Positions 1-15,956 are shown, numbered from the stretch's first letter. The stretch is DNA of 21,048 nucleotides from Methanobacterium formicicum (GCF_029848115.1 NZ_JARVXG010000038.1:50001-71048); one strand, 5' to 3'. A program made the numbers and translations. The notes: generated from the sequence alone by a model not told the origin.

Positions 1-1
1 C

Positions 2-910
<909 letters not shown>

Positions 911-949
911 TCACGACTTTACATCCTCCCTTCTTTTTTTATTAAAAAT

Positions 950-1000
950 ACCAGATACTAACTTAAAAAGACCAGATACTAACTTAAAAAGACCAGATAA
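950..1000. repeat. 21-bp tandem direct repeat, about 2.4 copies
   Basis: The unit ACCAGATACTAACTTAAAAAG occurs without change at 950-970 and 971-991, followed by a partial third copy (ACCAGATAA) from 992. Perfect identity points to a recent slippage duplication. Confidence 0.85.
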
Positions 1001-1033
1001 TAATAACAATTTCATTCAAAAAACAATATGCTG

Positions 1034-1090
1034 ACCATTTTTAATTGAAAACCATTTTTAATTGAAAAAAATAGGACCATCTTAATTGAA
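1034..1090. repeat. 17-bp tandem direct repeat, two copies plus a degenerate third
   Basis: The unit ACCATTTTTAATTGAAA is found at 1034-1050 and 1051-1067, and a shortened variant ACCATCTTAATTGAA at 1076-1090. It is unrelated to the 21-bp repeat just upstream, so two independent slippage events occurred in one gap. Confidence 0.8.
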
Positions 1091-1224
1091 TCTGAAAGAT
1101 ATGCTGATTTGTTATTTCATTTGAAATTTTTGTATAACCTTAACTATACCACGGTATGCTAAAAATACTGGTAATTCCAGAATAAGACCCGTTAAAATAT
1201 GATACAAAGCCCCTTAAAATACAG

Positions 1225-2253
<1,029 letters not shown>

Positions 2254-2262
2254 CCAGTTCAC

Positions 2263-2306
2263 TCCCTTTCAAATCCATTCCTAGCTCTTTCACAATCCAT
2301 TCCTAG
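2263..2306 (-). repeat. 22-bp tandem duplication in the rtcA leader
   Basis: On the minus strand CTAGGAATGGATT is followed by GTGAAAGAG, and the same 13 bases recur followed by TGAAAGGGAG. The two copies occupy about 2285-2306 and 2263-2284. The second copy holds the rtcA Shine-Dalgarno site; the first copy has a near equivalent, so the ribosome-binding region looks duplicated. Confidence 0.65.
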
Positions 2307-2314
2307 TTAATGGT

Positions 2315-2323
2315 GATATATTT
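2315..2323 (-). promoter_or_regulatory. candidate TATA box for rtcA
   Basis: The minus strand reads AAATATATC here in an A/T-rich stretch. Initiation about 25 bases downstream would fall near 2295, giving a leader of roughly 40 bases before ATG 2253. Assignment rests on position and composition only. Confidence 0.4.
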
Positions 2324-2423
2324 TGAAAAACTTGAAAAATATTAAAAATGAAAAATATTAAAAAATATTCCAGTTACGGGTACTGTTGTTTAATACCCAT
2401 TATCCCTTCATGAAATACCGGCC

Positions 2424-3578
<1,155 letters not shown>

Positions 3579-3579
3579 T

Positions 3580-4089
<510 letters not shown>

Positions 4090-4308
4090 TAGGGGGTAGG
4101 TAGAAAAAAGTGGATTAAATTTGGTCCCATCAAATCATAAATATTATTATTGATCCTTTGGAAAAAACTATTCTGACAATTTAAAGTAGATATCTGAAAT
4201 TAAATGACGGACCAATAAATTCAATCCCCTTATTTATCTATTAAGAGGTAATTAGGCTCTTTTTTTCTACCATTTTCTTTATTTATGAATATAAATATGA
4301 ATATTTAC

Positions 4309-4318
4309 CTATATAAAC
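4309..4318 (+). promoter_or_regulatory. orphan archaeal TATA-like box
   Basis: CTATATAAAC is a near-consensus archaeal TATA element on the plus strand. Start of transcription would be near 4340. The longest frames downstream are about a dozen codons, so if used it would make a non-coding RNA; the A/T richness of the gap makes chance occurrence likely too. Confidence 0.3.
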
Positions 4319-4463
4319 TTTGCAACACCCTGTTTCCCACCTTTAATTCCTTAACGAAGTTTTGGATAACAGTACAATGTAAAATTAGCGGCAATGCCCC
4401 CATATAATAATGGCATTTATTCACCAGTTATGTGAAAACTAGAAAATTTACCATGAAAATATA

Positions 4464-4502
4464 ATACCGCGGGATAAGTGAAAGTAGATACCGTGGGAAA
4501 AG
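4464..4502. repeat. imperfect 15-bp direct repeat with 24-bp period
   Basis: ATACCGCGGGATAAG at 4464-4478 and ATACCGTGGGAAAAG at 4488-4502 differ at two positions; a weaker echo (ATACACCGAGAA) follows at 4503. No known site is recognised. Confidence 0.5.
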
Positions 4503-4551
4503 ATACACCGAGAATGTCAAAGAATAGGTTAGGTACTCAGAAACTGTGGTA

Positions 4552-4577
4552 AAAATTTAAAAAAAGGAATGATTTGA

Positions 4578-4584
<7 letters not shown>
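4552..4584 (-). terminator. hairpin plus T-tract at the end of the 4578-4910 gene
   Basis: On the minus strand GGAATGA-TCAAA-TCATTCC is a perfect 7-bp stem with a 5-base loop, followed at once by TTTTTTT and more T-rich sequence. The stop codon TGA is part of the stem's first arm. It has the form of a bacterial intrinsic terminator; in archaea the T-tract alone usually suffices. Confidence 0.75.
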
Positions 4585-4911
<327 letters not shown>

Positions 4912-5008
4912 GAATTTCACCCAATCTTTATTTATTAATGATTCTTAAGTTTACGATTCAGAATAGTTTTCATACCCCCTAACTATCGGGGAATATTTGA
5001 TTTCAGGG

Positions 5009-5015
5009 TATATAC
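5009..5015 (-). promoter_or_regulatory. candidate TATA box for the 4578-4910 gene
   Basis: The minus strand reads TTTTGTATATACCC here. Initiation would be about 25 bases further, near 4985-4990, giving a leader of about 75 bases. That leader starts with a short CCCC/GGGG inverted repeat (4976-4979 and 4988-4991). Confidence 0.45.
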
Positions 5016-5020
5016 AAAAG

Positions 5021-5052
<32 letters not shown>

Positions 5053-5114
5053 CCTGCCCAATAATTATCCCCGGGAATGATAATGAAAGGGAACTATATT
5101 AAAAAACCCCTTAT

Positions 5115-6248
5115 TTATCGGTATTGCTTTTCTTTAAACTCAATAATGAAATTTGTGCCGTGTTCCCGTTTAAGTTTTATGGTCCCATCGATTTGGTCCG
5201 TTAAAATGTTCACCAGGCGCAATCCCAGAGATTTAGTGTCCTGATAATTAATATCCTCCGGGAATCCCACACCATTATCACTGACAATTAGCTGGTAGGA
5301 ATGATCCTGGGAATGGAAACCAATGTCAATGTGACCTTCTCGCTCTTCAGGAAAGGCATGTTTCAGTGAATTGGATAGTAGTTCATTTACAATGAGTCCC
5401 AGGGGGATCATGGTGTTTATGTCCACCATCACCTCTTCAATATCGAAATTTAGTTTTATTCTGGTAGGATCAGTAGCATAAGTACGGAAAAGGTCTCCGG
5501 CCAGTGTCTGAATATAATCACCAATATCTATTCTTTTCAGGTGACTGGACTGGTACAACCGGTCATGGATAAGGGCCATGGACCGGGCACGGTTCTGGCT
5601 ATCCTTGAAAACATCTAAAACCTGTTTATCTTTTATATAACGTGACTGGAGGTTCAGGAGACTGGAGATGATCATCAGGTTGTTCTTGACCCGGTGGTGG
5701 ATCTCCCTTAATAGCATTTCTTTTTCTTCCAGGGAAATTCTCAATTCATCTTCCATCTTCTTGCGTTCAGTTATGTCACGGGCAATGGATAGAGAAAGTT
5801 TTTCATGGTTGAATGTAAAGATATGAGTGTTAATTTCCACTGGTATCCTTCTACCGTCCTTGGCTTTTAAAAAGGTTTCAAAGGTAATTTTACTCTGTTT
5901 ATCCCAGTCATCCGGGTGACCGGTTCCAGGGAATGATTCCCCACCTACCACATCCAGGGGGGCCATTTGCAGGAGTTCTTCACGGGTGTAACCCAGTATC
6001 TCACTGGCCACACTGTTTATTTCCATAAAATTTCCGGATACTCCCTCTTCACTGAGTTTGTGCAGGAAAATAGCATCGTTGGCATTGTTAAATATTTTAA
6101 GGAATATCTCCTCACTATCGGCCAAAGATATCAAATATTGATTATCATCTTTTAGCCGCTGATTTTCCTCTGTAAGTCTATTAATCCGCTTTTGTAACTC
6201 TTCCAGCTCATTTAAGAGTTGATCTTTTGATTGTTCCCCAGTACTCAT
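5115..6248 (-). CDS. soluble PAS-domain sensor histidine kinase (HisKA_2 type)
   Basis: Cytoplasmic sensor kinase of 377 residues. Order: coiled coil about 5-40; one PAS domain about 45-163, ending in the usual DITERKK linker; HisKA_2 dimerisation/phosphoacceptor domain about 172-250 with [20 protein letters not shown] (His184/His185, the latter aligning with the H-R-x-K-N phosphoacceptor); HATPase_c about 255-377 with N-box NELLSNSLKH (288-297), G1 box DNGVGFP and G2 box SLGLRLV. All catalytic motifs are intact. There is no TM segment, so the stimulus should be intracellular. The start is supported by GGGGAG six bases before ATG 6248. It lies 103 bp behind a larger kinase on the same strand, to whose catalytic module it is very similar. 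No response regulator is nearby. T-rich sequence follows the stop on the minus strand. Confidence 0.92.
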   Translation of the reverse strand: MSTGEQSKDQLLNELEELQKRINRLTEENQRLKDDNQYLISLADSEEIFLKIFNNANDAIFLHKLSEEGVSGNFMEINSVASEILGYTREELLQMAPLDVVGGESFPGTGHPDDWDKQSKITFETFLKAKDGRRIPVEINTHIFTFNHEKLSLSIARDITERKKMEDELRISLEEKEMLLREIHHRVKNNLMIISSLLNLQSRYIKDKQVLDVFKDSQNRARSMALIHDRLYQSSHLKRIDIGDYIQTLAGDLFRTYATDPTRIKLNFDIEEVMVDINTMIPLGLIVNELLSNSLKHAFPEEREGHIDIGFHSQDHSYQLIVSDNGVGFPEDINYQDTKSLGLRLVNILTDQIDGTIKLKREHGTNFIIEFKEKQYR

Positions 6249-6351
6249 TCAGATCTCCCCATTTAACATATCCCCTTGATATGCCCCATCCTTAATCATA
6301 ATCTCTAAGTATTGATGCTGAATTCAAGAGTGGGTATAATAGTAAAAAGAT

Positions 6352-8952
6352 TTACTGCCCGTATTCCTTCTCTTTAAATTTAATGCAGAACTCTGTTCCC
6401 TTGGTGGTATCCAATTCCAGTTCTCCATCAATTTGACTGGTTAAACTGGTTACCAGTTGCATTCCCAGTGAATCTGTGTTGCGGTAGTCCAGATCTGAGG
6501 GGAATCCAATTCCCGTATCACTAACCTTTAACTGGTATTCATCATTGGTTAAGGTGAAAACAACATTTATTTCACCGGTCCTTTCATCAGGGAAGGCGTG
6601 TTTAAGTGAGTTTGATACCAGTTCATTAAGGATCAGGCCCAGGGGAATGGAGGTGTTGATGTCCAGCATAACATCCTCCACATCGATGTTCAGCCTCACC
6701 CTGCTGGGATCACCCACATACGTGCGGAAAAGATCTGTAGAGAGTGTTTTGATGTATTCTCCGAAGTTGATCCTTTTTAAGTCTGTGGAGCGGTACAGTT
6801 TTTCGTGGATGAGGGCCATGGAGTTGGCCCGGCTCTGACTCTCCTTGAAAATGCTCAGGGCCTTTTTATCCTTTATGTACCTTGACTGGAGGTTCAGTAG
6901 GCTGGCAATGATCATCAGGTTGTTTTTGACCCGGTGGTGTATCTCCTTAAGGAGCATCTCCTTTTCCTGTAATGATTTTTGGATTTCTTCTTCCATTTCC
7001 ACTCTTTTGGTGATATCTCTACTCACCGCCAGTAGGCCAGTAATATTTCCAGTTTCATCGGTGAGGATGTTGGCCACCACCTCGGTGGGAACTGTACGGC
7101 CATCCTTACAAGCCTGTTCAACCCGGAAGGTCTGTAATTTCATAGATTCATCCCCCAAGCTGTAGGCCTGGATTTTCTGGGGTAACTTTTCCATGAGATA
7201 CTGATAAGATTCCGGGGTTAAAATATCCTCCAGAGACTGATCTAAAACCTCCTCTGCAGTGTATCCCCTTAACTTGTAGACTGAGGGACTTATGTAGGTA
7301 AATCTTTGGGAGTCCAGATCCATTAACCAGATCACGTCACCGGTGTTCTCTGAAATAAGACGGTACTTCTCCTCACTTTCCTTTAAAGCAATTTCTGCCT
7401 TTTTACGTTCAGTTATGTTTTCAAAGACTGCCACAAAATGTTCAGGAGCGGGTTTGAAGGCAGATATGTTAAACCATATTTCCAGGGGTTTGAAATAGAC
7501 TTCAATAGTTTCTGCCTCCCCAGTCAAAGTAACCCTACCATACAATTCAAATAGTTCGGGTTGTGCCTCTATAATTCCAGGAATAGCTTCTGTAACTTTT
7601 TTTCCTTGGATGTCTTCTAATCCCGTGAGTTCATAAAAGGCAGGGTTTACATCAATGTATATCCAGTCAATGGGCTGCCCCTCATCATCGAATAACATTT
7701 TACAATAGGCAAATCCTTCCAGCATGTTTTCAAAGAGGGTTCGGTATTTTTTCTCACTTTGAATCAGGGCATTTTCCGCTTTCCTGCGTTCAGTGATATC
7801 TCGGGCTACGGAAATAATAACATCCTGTCCCTGTAGCTGGAATATGTGCAGGGCCACGTCCACCGGTATTCTCTCACCAGCCTTAGTGATGTTGGTCATC
7901 TCCAAGTTGATGTAACCCTCTTCCTGGAGTTTTTTAAATTTTTCCGGAATATTTTTTTGATCTTCAGGGGACAATATATCCCCCGGAGACAGTTCAAAAA
8001 ACTCTTCCCGAGTGTAGCCCAATGTGTCCAGGCCAGCCTGGTTTACTTCCAAGAATTTACCAGGTCCCTCTGGGTGCATAATATTTAGGGTAACCATGTC
8101 ATTGGCATTGTTGAATACTTCCCTGAATTTTTCTTCACTTTCCTTTAGGTCTAATTCCATCTTCCGGCGCTGGGTGATATCGTGGGCCACATGTACACTA
8201 CCCCTTAACTGATCATCATCCATGATCGGTGAAACCGTGATTTCGTAATCTCCGTGTAAACTATCCACAAAGGCTTCATTACAATGTTGCTGGCAATCCT
8301 GGAGTAGTTTCTCATGGGGGCAGTATGATGGTGGTTCATCCGTATCATGGACCAGTGAATAACATTTCTTACCAACCAGTTCCTCTGGTTTCATGTTTAG
8401 GGCCTGGGCCATGGTCCGGTTAACTTTCATTATGTTGTGGTCAACATCAATGAGAGATATCAAATCAGGTAAGGCATCAAAGGTGACTTCCCACTCTTTT
8501 TTAGCATTTTTTAAACTTAATTCCATATTTTTACGCTGTGAAATGTCTTCTAATGTTTCTAAAACTCCAATGACATTTCCTTCCTCATCCTTGATTTTGG
8601 CAGCGGTGAAGTAGAGCCACACTCCATTTTCACCAATTTGGGGAAAGAATTCCTCGGCTACAAAGGCATTATCAACGTAACTGGACTTTTTACAGCCCTG
8701 ATACCATTTTTTGATCCCTTCCAAATCACCATCTACCAGCAGATCGGCCATTAAAGGCTTTTGAGCGTGGTACAACACTTTTCGGTGTTTATCTGTCCCT
8801 AACACTTCACTGGACTTGATACCGGTGTATTTTTCCAGGGCCCTGTTCCAAAAAATAATCCGGTGATCGGGGTTAATGATGAATTGAGGGATGGGAGAAC
8901 TATCAATAAAAGCACCAATAACATCTTCCGAGTTAACACTCTTTTTTACCAT
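6352..8952 (-). CDS. soluble five-PAS sensor histidine kinase (HisKA_2 type)
   Basis: An 866-residue kinase without TM segments. Five PAS/PAC units can be followed by their linkers: about 10-138 (DISQRKN), 150-262 (DITQRRK), 275-390 (DITERRK), 402-515 (NITERKK) and 525-650 (DITKRVE). HisKA_2 follows with EIHHRVKNN (His672/His673) and then HATPase_c with [17 protein letters not shown] and SLGMQLV. The second PAS has a cluster of Cys and His (Cys197, His202, Cys211, His213, Cys220, His223, Cys224) that may bind a metal or heme or act in redox sensing. I chose ATG 8952 because GGGAG lies seven bases before it; ATG 8997, 15 codons upstream, has its GGAG touching the ATG. Probably co-transcribed with the smaller kinase downstream. 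Ligand of each PAS unknown. Confidence 0.92.
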   Translation of the reverse strand: MVKKSVNSEDVIGAFIDSSPIPQFIINPDHRIIFWNRALEKYTGIKSSEVLGTDKHRKVLYHAQKPLMADLLVDGDLEGIKKWYQGCKKSSYVDNAFVAEEFFPQIGENGVWLYFTAAKIKDEEGNVIGVLETLEDISQRKNMELSLKNAKKEWEVTFDALPDLISLIDVDHNIMKVNRTMAQALNMKPEELVGKKCYSLVHDTDEPPSYCPHEKLLQDCQQHCNEAFVDSLHGDYEITVSPIMDDDQLRGSVHVAHDITQRRKMELDLKESEEKFREVFNNANDMVTLNIMHPEGPGKFLEVNQAGLDTLGYTREEFFELSPGDILSPEDQKNIPEKFKKLQEEGYINLEMTNITKAGERIPVDVALHIFQLQGQDVIISVARDITERRKAENALIQSEKKYRTLFENMLEGFAYCKMLFDDEGQPIDWIYIDVNPAFYELTGLEDIQGKKVTEAIPGIIEAQPELFELYGRVTLTGEAETIEVYFKPLEIWFNISAFKPAPEHFVAVFENITERKKAEIALKESEEKYRLISENTGDVIWLMDLDSQRFTYISPSVYKLRGYTAEEVLDQSLEDILTPESYQYLMEKLPQKIQAYSLGDESMKLQTFRVEQACKDGRTVPTEVVANILTDETGNITGLLAVSRDITKRVEMEEEIQKSLQEKEMLLKEIHHRVKNNLMIIASLLNLQSRYIKDKKALSIFKESQSRANSMALIHEKLYRSTDLKRINFGEYIKTLSTDLFRTYVGDPSRVRLNIDVEDVMLDINTSIPLGLILNELVSNSLKHAFPDERTGEINVVFTLTNDEYQLKVSDTGIGFPSDLDYRNTDSLGMQLVTSLTSQIDGELELDTTKGTEFCIKFKEKEYGQ

Positions 8953-9032
8953 GGTTATACTCCCTAAGAATCGCACCACGAATAAAACAGGGTTCATCTC
9001 CTTAGTACAACCCGAAATCCCCTATGCGATTT

Positions 9033-9040
9033 CATTTATA
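9033..9040 (-). promoter_or_regulatory. candidate TATA box for the five-PAS kinase
   Basis: The minus strand reads GTGTATAAATGA; the TATAAATG core would place initiation near 9010, about 55 bases before ATG 8952. Confidence 0.45.
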
Positions 9041-9153
9041 CACAGTGGTATTATGTTGGTTAAAAAACTTATATTTTGCCTAAATTTGGGTAAAATTAAT
9101 AACCAATTAATGAGGATGGTTGGAAAATTAGGTGGATTATGATCCCTACACCT

Positions 9154-9186
9154 ATCCCCTAGTGGATTTTATCCGATCAAGGGGAT
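9154..9186. repeat. nested inverted repeat upstream of the MFS gene
   Basis: ATCCCCT (9154-9160) pairs with AGGGGAT (9180-9186), and inside it GGAT-TTT-ATCC (9164-9174) forms a second small stem. It lies about 90 bp before the MFS start and before its likely promoter, so it fits a protein-binding site better than a leader structure. Confidence 0.4.
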
Positions 9187-9270
9187 TCATCTTCGATCCC
9201 GAGAAAATCAGCTTACCATAATATTAAACTTGAACTACATAATTATGGGTAGTGATGTGGGAGGGAAACC

Positions 9271-10800
9271 ATGGATGATTCATATAAATGGGGAGTAGTA
9301 TTGATTGCCTGTATGGCAATTTTTATCATTGTTTTAGATTCATCAGCAATGAATGTAGCTATCAGCACCCTGGTTGTGGAATTGAACACCACCGTATCTA
9401 TTATACAGGGCATAATTGCCATATACGCCCTTATAATTGCTTCTTTTATGTTGTTAGGTAGCAAGATACAGGATATTCTGGGGCGTAAGAAAACATTTCT
9501 AATGGGCCTTATCATCTATGCCTGCGGTACAATCACCGCCACTATGAGTATCAATGCCGGGATGCTCCTGTTAGGATGGGCTATTCTGGAAGGTGTTGGT
9601 GCGGCCATGATCCTGCCGGCCACCACCACCATTGTGGGATCCAGTTACAAAGGGAAGGACAGAGTTACCGCTTTTGGAATATGGGGTGGTATTGCCGCGG
9701 TGGGAGCAGCAGTGGGACCCATAGTTGGGGGGATTTTCACTACCTACCTCAGTTGGAGGCTGGTGTTTGGTTCAGAACTGGTCTTTGTGGCAGGTATACT
9801 TATTTTCAGACACTACCTAACTGAATCAGAACCAACCCTTAAATGGAAAGATTTAGATATAGTGGGAGTGTTTTTATCGGTAATTTCCTTGATATTAATA
9901 GTTCTGGGCATCCTTTTCCTCACCAGGCCAGAATACTGGAGATATGTCGCAGTCCTGGTTGGATCCGGTTCCATTCTCTTCATTTTATTCCTGTGGTGGC
10001 AGAGGAGACGAATTAACAATGGTTTAGAACCATTATCCGATATTACTCTCCTTAAAAATCGTTTATTTGGTCTGGGAACCCTGAACAATGTTATACAGCA
10101 GATACCCCTGGCTGGTTTTCTCTTTATTATTCCGGTATTTCTACAGCAGGTAACCAAATTGAATGCCTTTGACACAGGTTTAACTCTTTTACCGGCTTCC
10201 ATGGTTATCCTTATCTGTTCTCTCCTTGGTGCAAAGTTATCATCCAGGATAGATTCCAAATACGTTTTGATGATTGGATTTTTGATAGCAGCAATCGGGA
10301 CATTTATACTGAGTGGTGTGTTCAATGTGAATACCCATATGCAGGATCTGATACCGGGAACTGTAGTCTTCGGGGTGGGAATTGGTTTTTTACTTTCTCA
10401 GTTAACCAACCTTACCATGGCTGCTGCGGGTAAAGATCAGGAAACAGATGCATCTGGTTTGTTGAACTGTTTTAAAAATCTTGGTTATTCCATGGGAACC
10501 GCACTGATCGGGGTTTTACTCTTACTGAGTGTATTCGGTGGCCTTACTGCCGGGATAGAATCCACTGGCCTGGTGGATAACACCACTAAGGATGAGATCC
10601 ATGATGGTCTCTTCAATTACATGGAAAAAATGCAAACTGGCACTCCCCAAATACCCCCACAACTGGTTCCCTACGCTCCCCGGATCATTGATTCAACCAT
10701 CAGTTCCGCCATGAGACAGACCTTCACTGTGCTATCATTGATCCTGTTTTTAGGATTTTTTACCAGCCTGTTTATTCCTTCCAGGAAAAATCCCACTTGA
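9271..10800 (+). CDS. MFS transporter, DHA2/EmrB-type, 14 TM
   Basis: A 509-residue proton-driven drug-efflux-type permease of the cytoplasmic membrane. Features of the 14-TM DHA2 family: VLDSSAMNVAI in TM1 (the LDxTxVNVAL motif, about 22-31), motif A GSKIQDILGRKK after TM2 (63-74), and motif C AAVGAAVGPIVGG in TM5 (about 142-154). Its length and the long hydrophobic C-terminal half fit 14 helices. The start is well supported: GGGAGG six bases before ATG 9271. It stands divergent to the kinases and has no adjacent regulator of its own; a 51-residue membrane protein follows 119 bp downstream. Substrate cannot be read from sequence. Confidence 0.92.
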   Translation: MDDSYKWGVVLIACMAIFIIVLDSSAMNVAISTLVVELNTTVSIIQGIIAIYALIIASFMLLGSKIQDILGRKKTFLMGLIIYACGTITATMSINAGMLLLGWAILEGVGAAMILPATTTIVGSSYKGKDRVTAFGIWGGIAAVGAAVGPIVGGIFTTYLSWRLVFGSELVFVAGILIFRHYLTESEPTLKWKDLDIVGVFLSVISLILIVLGILFLTRPEYWRYVAVLVGSGSILFILFLWWQRRRINNGLEPLSDITLLKNRLFGLGTLNNVIQQIPLAGFLFIIPVFLQQVTKLNAFDTGLTLLPASMVILICSLLGAKLSSRIDSKYVLMIGFLIAAIGTFILSGVFNVNTHMQDLIPGTVVFGVGIGFLLSQLTNLTMAAAGKDQETDASGLLNCFKNLGYSMGTALIGVLLLLSVFGGLTAGIESTGLVDNTTKDEIHDGLFNYMEKMQTGTPQIPPQLVPYAPRIIDSTISSAMRQTFTVLSLILFLGFFTSLFIPSRKNPT

Positions 10801-10919
10801 TTGGTAATGGATCCTCCCTTGGTCATTTATTCATAGTGGGTGGGGGATAAAATGGGGTAGAATTATTAAATAGAAAATAAAAAAAATAATATTAAAGAAT
10901 TTTAAGGGAGTTGGGAAAA

Positions 10920-11075
10920 ATGAGCAATCAACTAAACGGTATTTTAATGATGGTGTTGGGTGTTATACTGGCAATACTCTACTTTGCATTGCCCACATTC
11001 CTGGTGTACACCTACTGGGTAGCAATTATAATAATTATAGTCTACGGTTTTTACACCTACCAGAAAAGGGGATAG
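10920..11075 (+). CDS. small two-helix membrane protein, 51 residues
   Basis: ATG 10920 to TAG 11073-11075 encodes 51 residues beginning MSNQLNGILMMVLGVILA. Two hydrophobic helices, about 8-24 and 27-47, are split by a Leu-Pro turn; the C-terminus is the basic tail QKRG. The ribosome site GGGAG lies 10 bases before ATG, and a strong T-tract follows the stop, so it has the marks of a genuine gene. Many Tyr residues (six) sit in the second helix and its edge. It follows the MFS gene on the same strand and could assist it or be independent; I do not recognise the family. Confidence 0.7.
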   Translation: MSNQLNGILMMVLGVILAILYFALPTFLVYTYWVAIIIIIVYGFYTYQKRG

Positions 11076-11090
11076 TTTTACACCCCTACC

Positions 11091-11102
11091 TTTTTTTATT
11101 TT
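11091..11102 (+). terminator. T-tract terminator behind the small membrane protein gene
   Basis: TTTTTTTATTTT begins 15 bases after the TAG, the usual oligo-T form of archaeal termination. The opposing antiporter gene ends at 11182. Confidence 0.55.
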
Positions 11103-11181
11103 CCCTATTTTGAACTCTGCCTACCTATTTTAAAATTCAGATTACCTATTCCAAATTCTAAAATATTTAAGTAGATACTAT

Positions 11182-12411
<1,230 letters not shown>

Positions 12412-12418
12412 TTAAAAC

Positions 12419-12451
12419 CACTCCTAGATTTAAATAGTCTGACCAGGAGTG
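12419..12451 (-). promoter_or_regulatory. leader hairpin that could mask the antiporter Shine-Dalgarno site
   Basis: On the minus strand CACTCCT (12445-12451) is complementary to AGGAGTG (12419-12425), separated by 19 A/T-rich bases. The 3' arm contains the only plausible ribosome site of the antiporter gene. A TATA-like box at 12481-12486 would start the RNA near 12458, so both arms would be in the message. The loop itself contains TATTTAAA, an alternative TATA box, which would instead give an almost leaderless RNA. Confidence 0.4.
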
Positions 12452-12479
12452 TTTCCCAGCAAGTATTCTACTGTTTCGT

Positions 12480-12513
<34 letters not shown>

Positions 12514-12765
12514 GTACTTCAAAATTGAGTTGTATTCTAAAATAGTACTGTCTAACAGGGTCTTTTCACCTAACATTTTCGCATCTTCCATTGTTTTTAT
12601 AGTTTCCAGGAGTCATCAGCCCTTTTTTTGAGCAGTTTGTGGTGAACCCCATCACCAGTGATAGAGTTAGTGCTATGATTTTCCTGTTATATAAAAATTT
12701 TCCAGTATATTGCCATTCTTCGGCCGGCAGGAGAAATTTGCAAAAAAATGATAGTAACCACAATC

Positions 12766-12773
12766 TTTAAATA
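12766..12773 (+). promoter_or_regulatory. TATA box of the TetR operon
   Basis: TTTAAATA lies so that initiation, about 25 bases downstream, falls near 12795-12800, inside the twin operator. The leader would be about 55 bases to ATG 12853. Confidence 0.55.
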
Positions 12774-12777
12774 CTAC

Positions 12778-12811
12778 ATGACTTACAGTTATAGTACTGA
12801 CCGTGAGTCAT
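12778..12811 (+). promoter_or_regulatory. twin palindromic operator, probable TetR-family binding site
   Basis: The 34 bases form an imperfect inverted repeat with outer arms ATGACT and AGTCAT; the 14-base arms match except at three transition-type positions. Within it the pattern ACTnACnGTnAGT occurs in full at 12796-12808 and with two end changes at 12781-12793. Two such sites at 15-bp spacing resemble TetR-type operators bound by pairs of dimers. It covers the expected start site, so binding should block the operon. Confidence 0.6.
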
Positions 12812-12819
12812 GAATAGAA

Positions 12820-12833
12820 ATCATGGTCATGAT
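12820..12833. repeat. perfect 6-bp-arm palindrome in the TetR leader
   Basis: ATCATG-GT-CATGAT. It includes an in-frame upstream ATG (12823) of the TetR frame. It could be a further protein site or chance. Confidence 0.4.
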
Positions 12834-12850
12834 TAGTGGTAGGGATGATA

Positions 12851-13497
<647 letters not shown>

Positions 13498-13569
13498 AGA
13501 TAACCTCCAAGCATTCATGACCTACTTAAACTTGTTAAAAATGGTATAACTAAAGGAAAGGTGTTAAAA

Positions 13570-14256
<687 letters not shown>

Positions 14257-14353
14257 TCCCATCCCAAATTTGTTACTTTTTATCCTTTTTAAATAGAAAC
14301 CGGGTAACTAAAAACTCTTGGAGAATGACAACTATAAAAAGGGACACAGAACA

Positions 14354-15835
<1,482 letters not shown>

Positions 15836-15945
15836 CCTATGAAAGGGGAAATGAACTGATAGGGGAAATGAAACTATTAACTCTTGATAGGAATAAATCT
15901 AACAACCCGGACACATAATGAAACTGACATAATAAAAGGAAAAAC

Positions 15946-15956
15946 ACCTATAAATA
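15946..15956 (+). promoter_or_regulatory. TATA box of dapB
   Basis: ACCTATAAATA preceded by GGAAAAAC is a strong archaeal TATA/BRE pair. Initiation near 15976 leaves a leader of about 25 bases before ATG 16000. It shows that dapB is transcribed separately from the MFS operon. Confidence 0.6.

Larger units (their letters stand above)
911..1224. other. intergenic gap with short tandem repeats, convergent gene ends
   Basis: No gene is seen here. The gap lies between two converging genes, so it needs no promoter. It begins with a T-tract (931-940) that could end the left gene. It then holds two families of A/T-rich short tandem repeats, listed separately, and otherwise only A/T-rich sequence. 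Confidence 0.6.

Noticed and set aside
950..1090. Possible CRISPR array
   Set aside because: The repeats are adjacent without spacers and too short and A/T-rich.
8953..8997. Upstream ATG extending the five-PAS kinase by 15 residues
   Set aside because: Its GGAG abuts the ATG with no spacing; ATG 8952 has GGGAG at seven bases. The hydrophobic extension is not long enough for a TM helix.
9813..10325. 170-codon minus-strand frame opposite the first MFS gene
   Set aside because: Antisense shadow of a gene with clear MFS motifs; basic, low-complexity composition.
12566..12763. 65-codon minus-strand frame with a TTG start in the antiporter-TetR gap
   Set aside because: No ribosome site, it starts next to the TetR TATA box, and the composition does not look like protein.
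14318..14353. In-frame TTG start extending the second MFS protein by 12 residues
   Set aside because: TTG with no good Shine-Dalgarno site; ATG 14354 follows a purine-rich stretch and gives the usual N-terminus.
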